This document shows, one piece after another, positions 7,679-12,772 of a stretch of 27,117 nt of DNA. Position 1 is the stretch's first letter. Each line of letters starts with the position of its first letter. Below the pieces are notes generated by a model. That model saw only the letters and a list, made by a program, of their open reading frames with translations. It ran no database searches and was not told the DNA's origin. The position numbers and the translations under genes are program-made. The stretch is taken from positions 1 to 27,117 of the forward strand of contig JAGHYP010000006.1 in assembly GCA_017743585.1 (NCBI GenBank), in the 5' to 3' direction. This DNA is from Chloroflexota bacterium. Lineage in GTDB: Bacteria > Chloroflexota > Anaerolineae > Aggregatilineales > UBA2796.

Positions 7679-8350
7679 ATGGCAGTAGAGGCGATCATCT
7701 TCGATTTCGACGGCACGATCATCGACACCGAGTTGGCAGATTTCCAAGCGTGGAAGGCTGTTTTCGATCGGCACGGCTTGCCGCTCACGCTCGATCTGTG
7801 GCGGCAACGCGTCGGCAAGGCTGTTCACAACGGCGCGCAAGGCGTCTTCCTGCCCGAGCGCTACTTCGAGCAGCTGAAAGGCTATCCGCTCAGCGCGGAC
7901 GAGCTGCGCGCGCAAGCGGAGCACTACCTGAGGCTATGCGAAAATCTCGACGTGCTGGCAGGCGTGCGCGAGCTGCTCGAGGCGGCGAGGGCGGCGCGCG
8001 TCGGCTTAGGGCTCGCCTCAAACTCTGATCGGGCATGGGTGGAGCACTGGGCGCGTTGGCACGGCGTGTGGGAATGCTTCAAGTGCGTCGTCACGCGCGA
8101 TGACGTGGAAAACGCCAAGCCTGCGCCCGATATTTACTTGAAAGCAGCCGCTTGCTTGGGCGTGCCGCCTGAGCGCTGCGTCGCCATTGAGGACTCGCCA
8201 ACGGGCATGCAAGCGGCGCTGGCAGCGGGCATTCGTTGCATCGCTGTGCCGAATTGGCTGACAATGCACTTAGAGCTGCCCGAAGGCGTAGCGCTTGCGC
8301 TCAGCTCGTTGGCGGAGCTGCCCTTCGAGGCGCTCATGGCGCGTTTCTAG
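7679..8350 (+). CDS. HAD-superfamily hydrolase (subfamily IA, phosphoglucomutase/phosphatase-like)
   Basis: A 223-residue cytoplasmic HAD enzyme with the four classical motifs. Motif I is DFDGTIID near the N-terminus (nucleophile and acid/base aspartates). Motif II is ASNSD. The motif III lysine is in NAKPAPDIY. Motif IV is IEDSPTGMQAA. A helical cap domain sits between motifs I and II. The pattern fits beta-phosphoglucomutase-like or sugar-phosphate/phosphoglycolate phosphatases; the substrate cannot be told. I chose the ATG at 7679 (MAVEAIIFDFDG) as the standard family start. A GTG at 7646 overlaps the kinase stop (GTGA) and would allow translational coupling with 11 extra basic residues. 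The gene converges on lexA and shares the stop tetranucleotide CTAG with it. Confidence 0.88.
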   Translation: MAVEAIIFDFDGTIIDTELADFQAWKAVFDRHGLPLTLDLWRQRVGKAVHNGAQGVFLPERYFEQLKGYPLSADELRAQAEHYLRLCENLDVLAGVRELLEAARAARVGLGLASNSDRAWVEHWARWHGVWECFKCVVTRDDVENAKPAPDIYLKAAACLGVPPERCVAIEDSPTGMQAALAAGIRCIAVPNWLTMHLELPEGVALALSSLAELPFEALMARF

Positions 8351-9027
8351 CTTGAGACGCGGCGCAAGACCGCCAAGACCTTGCCCTGTATCTGGACTTT
8401 ATCTTTATCCACGTAAATTGGCTGCATGGTTGGATTGGCGGGCTGCAGGCGCACGCGATCGCCTTCGTCGTAGAAGCACTTGAGCGTCGTCTCGCCGCTT
8501 TCGGTCAGCCAGACTGCCACCATCTCGCCGTTGCGCGCCGTCGCCTGCTGACGCAGGATGACCGTATCGCCGTCGTTGATCATCGCGTCAATCATCGAGT
8601 AGCCGCTGACCTTCAGCGCGTAGATTTGAGATGGATCGGCGCTGCCGATCAGGTCGCGCGGCACGGTCACCAGCGCGTCCTCACTGTACCGGTTGAAGTC
8701 ATCGCCCAACACAGGCAACGGCTTGCCCGCCACAATCTGACCGAGCAGCGGCACTCGCAGCACTTCACCCGCATGGCTGACGCGCCCTGGAATCTCGTTC
8801 ATCAGCTCGGCGTTCAGACGGATGCCGCGCGAGACCGTCTTAGAGCGGATCACGAAGCCTGCTTCAACCAACTTGTTCAGGTTGTAGTTCACGACGGACG
8901 TGGAGCTGATGCCAACCGCGTTGCCGATATCGCGGATCGTAGGCGGGTAGCCGCGCTGAGTCAGCCATTCTTTGATCACGCGCAGAATAGCTTTCTGCTT
9001 TTCCGAGAGCGATTCGTAACTTCGCAT
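8347..9027 (-). CDS. lexA: LexA repressor
   Basis: A 226-residue SOS repressor. The N-terminal winged helix (residues 1-70) begins SLSEKQKAILRVIKEWL, with the recognition region STSVVNYNLNKLVEAG. The self-cleavage bond is A100-G101 (QIVAGKP). The S24-type latent protease has catalytic S144 (SGYSMIDAM) and K183 (ETTLKCFY). On RecA-stimulated cleavage, target genes for DNA repair are released. The ATG at 9027 is preceded by AAGGAG six bases upstream; upstream in-frame ATGs (to 9099) lie in the promoter region and are rejected. It has its own promoter, overlapped by dyads that fit autoregulation. uvrA, a typical LexA target, lies 3.7 kb away. Note that S144-K183 spacing is 39, slightly longer than in E. 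coli. Confidence 0.96.
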   Translation of the reverse strand: MRSYESLSEKQKAILRVIKEWLTQRGYPPTIRDIGNAVGISSTSVVNYNLNKLVEAGFVIRSKTVSRGIRLNAELMNEIPGRVSHAGEVLRVPLLGQIVAGKPLPVLGDDFNRYSEDALVTVPRDLIGSADPSQIYALKVSGYSMIDAMINDGDTVILRQQATARNGEMVAVWLTESGETTLKCFYDEGDRVRLQPANPTMQPIYVDKDKVQIQGKVLAVLRRVSS

Positions 9028-9075
9028 GATGTTCTCCTTGTGCCAACACGCCTTCTGAGGCGGCATCGAGCAGAC

Positions 9076-9115
9076 GTTCGACATTTGAACATAGGCCAAT
9101 GTTTGTGTGAGTCAA
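9076..9115 (-). promoter_or_regulatory. lexA promoter with overlapping candidate LexA operator dyads
   Basis: On the minus strand, TTGACT (9115-9110) and TATGTT (9093-9088) are 16 bases apart. Two dyads overlap the -10 and its surroundings: AACAT-N6-ATGTT (9088-9103) and GTTC-N7-GAAC (9076-9090). The second contains ATGTCGAAC on the minus strand, nearly identical to the ATGTTGAAC repeated before uvrA. Neither dyad is the E. coli or Bacillus SOS box, so which one LexA binds is an inference. Confidence 0.5.
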
Positions 9116-9143
9116 GGTTTTGGCAAGAGAACAGCCGTAATGA

Positions 9144-10178
9144 TCAGCCCTGCGCAGGCGTCTCTTCACGATCCGACTTCTCAGCCATAACGACTCGATG
9201 GCGTTGCGGCTCGCCTTCGTCTTCATAGCCGAAGGTGTCGGCGACGATGTAGAGCGGGCGGCCGCGCACTTCGTCGTAAATGCGCGCCACGTACTGCCCT
9301 AGCACGAAGAAGAAGAAGAACTGCGCCGAGCCGAGCAGCAGCACCACACTGATCGCAGTCGCCTGCCCTTCAAAAAGCTGCTCGCCTGTGGCGAGCCGCA
9401 AAATCGCCACCACTGGAATGGCGAGCACAGAGAGCAAGAACAGGGCGAACGCGACGTAGATCGCTAGGCGCAATGGAAAGAACGAGAAGCCTGTGACGGC
9501 ATCCCACGCCAATTTAAGCATCTTGCGCAGCGGATAGTTGGTGCTGCCATATTTGCGCACGTCGCGGTCGTAGTAGACGCCCGTCTGCCGAAAGCCAACC
9601 CAGCTCGTCATGCCGCGAATGAAGCGATTGTGCTCGCGCATGTTGGTGACAGCATTCACTACGCGGCGATCCATCAGGCGGAAGTCGCCTGTATCGAGCG
9701 GAATATGCACGTCAGTGATGAGATAGATGATGCGATAGAACAGCTTCGCCGTGAAGAGCTTGAACCACGTCTCGCCGGGACGCTTGTTGCGCACAGCGTA
9801 GACCACTTCATAGCCTTCGCGCCATTTGGCGACAAGGTCTCGGATCGTCTCAGGCGGATCCTGCAAATCGGAGTCGATGATGATGACGGCGTCGCCGCGC
9901 GCGTAGTCCATGCCCGCCGTCACTGCGATCTGGTGACCGAAATTGCGTGCGAAATCGATCACGCGCACGCGCGGATCCTCGGCGTGAAGCTGGCGCATGA
10001 CCTCCAGCGAGCGGTCGCGGCTGCCATCGTTGACCAAGATCAGCTCCCACGGCTCGCCTAGGCTTTCCATCACGGCGCGCACGCGCTGATAGAACTCGGG
10101 CAGTCCTTCCGCCTCGTTGTAGACAGGCGCTACAACGGAATAAGTCGGTGCTCGTGCTTGGCTCGTCGGCTTTTGCAT
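9144..10178 (-). CDS. GT2 family polyprenyl-phosphate-type glycosyltransferase
   Basis: A GT-A fold family 2 enzyme, about 344 residues, resembling DPM1/GtrB/ArnC enzymes that move a sugar from a nucleotide donor to a lipid phosphate at the inner face of the membrane. Visible features are the N-terminal VVAPVYNEAEGLPEFY, LVNDGSRD, the metal-binding aspartates in IIDSDLQDPPE, and RNKRPGETWFK. FRLMDRR and the acceptor-side NRFIRGM follow. Two C-terminal membrane helices (about 255-280 and 290-320) end in a soluble tail. It probably feeds cell-surface glycan or lipid modification; sugar and acceptor are unknown. The ATG at 10178 (MQKPTSQ) is chosen. A GTG at 10208 adds ten basic residues and neither has a strong ribosome binding site. 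It lies 106 bases downstream of ksgA on the same strand. Confidence 0.87.
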   Translation of the reverse strand: MQKPTSQARAPTYSVVAPVYNEAEGLPEFYQRVRAVMESLGEPWELILVNDGSRDRSLEVMRQLHAEDPRVRVIDFARNFGHQIAVTAGMDYARGDAVIIIDSDLQDPPETIRDLVAKWREGYEVVYAVRNKRPGETWFKLFTAKLFYRIIYLITDVHIPLDTGDFRLMDRRVVNAVTNMREHNRFIRGMTSWVGFRQTGVYYDRDVRKYGSTNYPLRKMLKLAWDAVTGFSFFPLRLAIYVAFALFLLSVLAIPVVAILRLATGEQLFEGQATAISVVLLLGSAQFFFFFVLGQYVARIYDEVRGRPLYIVADTFGYEDEGEPQRHRVVMAEKSDREETPAQG

Positions 10179-10284
10179 GGTCGCCCGCGCTCGCTTGTGC
10201 AGTTTCACTGTGTGATCAATCGTACACGATCTCCGTTCCGTTGTCTCAGCTGAACAAGGCTAAAACCCTGCAAAAGCCGCTGCG

Positions 10285-11124
10285 CTACTGGACGAATAAA
10301 CGCGCGTCTTGGGCGGCGAACAAGCGCGTGATGGCTGCCCATTCTTCAAGCGTAAGCGTCTCGGCGCGGCGCGTCGGATCAATGCCTGCGCGCACCAGCA
10401 AATCAGCGGCAGCGGCGTGCGAGAGCGCCAGACCTCTGCTGAGCGAATTTTTCAGCTGTTTGCGCTTCTGCCCGAAGCCTGCGCTCACCACGTGGAAGAA
10501 AAGTTCCTCATCAGGCACGTCTACAGGCGGCTTGGAATGCAGATCAATGCGCACAACAGCGGAAGATACCTCTGGGCGCGGATAGAAGGCCGCTGGACTC
10601 AGGCGCGCCACGATCTGCGGCTTGCCGTAGAATTGCGCGCTCACGCTCAGCAAACTCATCTCGCCCGGCGCTGCCACAAGGCGCTCAGCGACCTCTTGCT
10701 GCACGGTCAAGATCAAGCGCCGTGCCTTATTGCGCGCCTCGAAGAGGTGGCGCAAGATTTTGCTGGTGATGTAATACGGCAAATTTGCCACCACAAGGTA
10801 GGGTTGTGTGCCGAGCAGTGCGTCAAGGTCTACTCGCAAGATATCGGCGTGATGGATGCGCACGTTGGGGAAATCGCGCAATTGGCTGTGCAGGATAGGC
10901 AGCAAGCGCTCGTCAATTTCCACCGCGATGACCTGCGCCGCGCGTTGTGCCAGCTTGACGGTCAGCGCGCCAGTGCCTGCGCCGATCTCCAAGACAGTAT
11001 CTGTAGGCGCGATGTGCGCTGCATTGGCGATCTTCTCCAGCGCGTTGGGGTCCTGCAGGAAGTTTTGCCCAAGGCTTTTCTTGGGCTGGATGCCCATTTT
11101 CTCCAGCAGGTATTTGACATGCAT
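10285..11124 (-). CDS. ksgA: 16S rRNA adenine(1518/1519)-N6 dimethyltransferase
   Basis: A 279-residue KsgA/RsmA enzyme that dimethylates two adjacent adenosines in the 3' terminal helix of 16S rRNA using S-adenosylmethionine during small-subunit maturation. Family signatures are PKKSLGQNFLQD near the N-terminus, the SAM-binding VLEIGAGTGALT, the acidic VIAVEID, and the catalytic NLPYYIT. The C-terminal helical domain contains SAGFGQKRKQLKNSL. Length is normal for the family. The ATG at 11124 has AGGAG nine bases upstream. It lies 28 bases downstream of the DUF348/G5 gene. A similar neighbourhood (yabE-rnmV-ksgA) is known in Bacillus, but rnmV is absent here. Confidence 0.96.
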   Translation of the reverse strand: MHVKYLLEKMGIQPKKSLGQNFLQDPNALEKIANAAHIAPTDTVLEIGAGTGALTVKLAQRAAQVIAVEIDERLLPILHSQLRDFPNVRIHHADILRVDLDALLGTQPYLVVANLPYYITSKILRHLFEARNKARRLILTVQQEVAERLVAAPGEMSLLSVSAQFYGKPQIVARLSPAAFYPRPEVSSAVVRIDLHSKPPVDVPDEELFFHVVSAGFGQKRKQLKNSLSRGLALSHAAAADLLVRAGIDPTRRAETLTLEEWAAITRLFAAQDARLFVQ

Positions 11125-11152
11125 CAGCAGCGACTCCTATCGTCAAGAGTGA

Positions 11153-12277
11153 TCAGGAGCCGGGCGCAGCAAGCGGCAAGGGTGTGTTGGATGGCTCAGG
11201 CGTGAGCAGAGCGGGCGTAGCGCCGATAGCGATCACTTCAGGGCGCGGATCGCGCACTACAATCGAGTAGGGCAGCGAACGACTGACCTCGACGCCATCT
11301 TCGCGGCGCACACGCACGCGGCGCTCTAGGATGCCCTTCACGCCCGCCTGAATAACTTTCTGCGTCTCCGGCGGGATGCTCGTATCGGGCTGAAAAATCC
11401 GTTGAAAGTCTATTTCGCTGCGTTCAATTTCATCTTCTTCGGTCACCCGGATGACGCGAATCGTCGTCTCAGGTGTGAGCGGCGCGCTCTCTTCGGGTAG
11501 GCAGTAATCCAGCCCAATGAGCGCCACGCCCGCCTCTGCTAGCGCAGCGCCAACAGTGCGCGCCGCGCTGCGCGAAGCAAGCAAACGTCCATCTACCGCA
11601 ATGGTGAAGGGCACTGAGCGCTGAATAGTGATCCTCTGACCCGCCTCAAGCGGCGCTTCCACTGGCGGCGAGACGCGATCTGCTACGTACAGCTCAATGC
11701 GCGCCGCGTGCAACGCCTCACCAACGGTCTGCGCAGCGGTCAGGAGTGTGATCGGCGCTTGAGCGCCGTCCTGCACCTGCACAGGGCGCGCGCGTATGAC
11801 GCGCACATGGCGCGGCGCAGCGCTCTGATCGGCTTCTTGGAGCGGCATACCGTCTACCAGTACTTGGTCGTGTTCGCCAACCTGCACGCCCGCCTCAGCC
11901 AAGATGGCGAGCGCTTGTTTTTCGTGAGTCAAAAAATGGCGCCGCAGGCCGTCATACTCCAAGATGACCGTCTCAGCCTTGTCAATGTAGAGCGTCAAGC
12001 CGTTGGTCAAGGGCGTCTCGCGGTCGAGCGAGAGGCGGTCTTGCGGCGCGATAGGCACACCCAGCTCGTCCAACAGCTCGCCAACAGTGCGCTGCGCTGT
12101 GCGAACCTGAAAAACGCTCTGCTCGATCACAACCTTGACAGAGTGCGTAGCGATCAGATAGACGCCTAGTGCAAAGCTCACAAGCAGGATAGCAACGGCT
12201 GCCGCAAACCACAACAACGGCTGTTTCGTTGTGGATGAGCTTGCCTCAGAGCGCTGTGTGCGCGGGTATCTCTTCAC
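11153..12277 (-). CDS. Cell-surface protein with DUF348 repeats and a G5 domain (YabE-like)
   Basis: A membrane-anchored surface protein of about 374 residues. A basic N-terminus and one hydrophobic helix (LLWFAAAVAILLVSFALGVY) are followed by about four DUF348 repeats, recognisable by the recurring TVGELLDELGV / ALAILAEAGV / TVGEALHAARI / TVGAALAEAGV pattern. A G5 domain follows (EIERSEIDFQRIFQPDTS to VVRDP), then a Pro/Thr/Ser tail (LLTPEPSNTPLP). G5 domains bind cell-wall or extracellular polymers. Unlike Bacillus YabE or actinobacterial resuscitation-promoting factors, no catalytic 3D or lysozyme-like domain follows. I chose the GTG at 12277 because the open frame up to ATG 12346 runs through the SRP RNA. 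No strong ribosome binding site is visible at either. ksgA follows 28 bases later. Confidence 0.82.
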   Translation of the reverse strand: MKRYPRTQRSEASSSTTKQPLLWFAAAVAILLVSFALGVYLIATHSVKVVIEQSVFQVRTAQRTVGELLDELGVPIAPQDRLSLDRETPLTNGLTLYIDKAETVILEYDGLRRHFLTHEKQALAILAEAGVQVGEHDQVLVDGMPLQEADQSAAPRHVRVIRARPVQVQDGAQAPITLLTAAQTVGEALHAARIELYVADRVSPPVEAPLEAGQRITIQRSVPFTIAVDGRLLASRSAARTVGAALAEAGVALIGLDYCLPEESAPLTPETTIRVIRVTEEDEIERSEIDFQRIFQPDTSIPPETQKVIQAGVKGILERRVRVRREDGVEVSRSLPYSIVVRDPRPEVIAIGATPALLTPEPSNTPLPLAAPGS

Positions 12278-12320
12278 AGCGACCAGCGGAGAGCAGCCAG
12301 CTCGGCTGCAAGGCTCTAAA

Positions 12321-12426
12321 GATGAGACCAGGTTAGCCTGCGGCACCCAGAGGGATCGCCTTAGTGCTGCTTCCGCTAGGACCTGACACGGTTCGGCGGC
12401 TCTGCCGCGCAGGACCCGGCCTCATC
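12321..12426 (-). ncRNA. ffs: Signal recognition particle RNA, small bacterial type
   Basis: The minus strand carries the domain IV core GTCAGGTCC-UAGC-GGAAGCAGCAC. This is the SRP54/Ffh binding site with its symmetric and asymmetric internal loops. Flanking arms pair well: GATGAGGCCGGGT with ACCTGGTCTCATC closes the base over 13 pairs, and GCGGCA pairs with TGCCGC inside it. That gives a ~106-nt hairpin like E. coli 4.5S RNA. The apical tetraloop is UAGC (12378-12375), of the URRC type, in place of the common GGAA. A good promoter places +1 at about 12426, exactly at the helix base. The RNA guides Ffh in membrane protein targeting. Confidence 0.93.
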
Positions 12427-12433
12427 TGATGGA

Positions 12434-12462
12434 ATCTTAGCACAGCGTGCGCTGTTTGTCAA
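12434..12462 (-). promoter_or_regulatory. Promoter of the SRP RNA gene
   Basis: Consensus TTGACA (12462-12457) and TAAGAT (12439-12434) are separated by exactly 17 bases, with seven bases to the predicted RNA 5' end at 12426. The spacer holds a perfect dyad, ACAGCG-N2-CGCTGT (12442-12455). It is the best promoter in the window and could also serve the genes downstream of the RNA. Confidence 0.8.
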
Positions 12463-12622
12463 AAAGCTGCTCAAACTGCCACGGCAAGCGCGCCTCAAGC
12501 GGCATCATGCAATGCCATCTTGAGCTTATCAACAAGTCAAGCGGACGCGCCAGTTGCGCAGTAGACCTTGCGGTATGCGGCGCGGCAACGGGCAACGTAG
12601 CCCCTCGAGCCTCTCGCCGCGT

Positions 12623-12650
12623 TTGTCACTCGATGTTGAACGGCTATAGA
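12623..12650 (+). promoter_or_regulatory. Candidate uvrA promoter
   Basis: TTGTCA (12623-12628) and TATAGA (12645-12650) are 16 bases apart. A second TATAGA (12663-12668) is created by the tandem repeat and could act as an alternative -10. A start here would leave a leader of more than 100 bases before uvrA. Confidence 0.5.
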
Positions 12651-12668
12651 ATGTTGAACGGCTATAGA
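12633..12668 (+). repeat. Perfect 18-base tandem repeat in the uvrA promoter
   Basis: ATGTTGAACGGCTATAGA occurs twice head to tail. Each copy holds ATGTTGAAC, which matches eight of nine bases of a motif inside the lexA operator region, and a TATAGA -10-like box. It may be a duplicated promoter element or a doubled LexA half-site. Confidence 0.9.
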
Positions 12669-12772
12669 ATTGCGTAAGCTATCTCAGGCGCAGCGCGCTC
12701 GGGGCTTGAGCCGAGTTGCGTCGCGCGGTCTGCGCTACATCCCAGAAGAGCAAAGGTCGCCCAGCAGGAGTT

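Larger units (their letters stand above)
12463..12772. other. Intergenic region between the SRP RNA promoter and uvrA
   Basis: About 310 bases without a credible gene. Positions 12463-12620 show nothing I can identify. The right half holds a candidate uvrA promoter, an 18-base tandem repeat and the uvrA leader (separate entries). Confidence 0.6.

Noticed and set aside
10309..11205. 298-codon plus-strand open frame antisense to ksgA
   Set aside because: ksgA motifs on the minus strand are unambiguous, and the antisense product has no family features.
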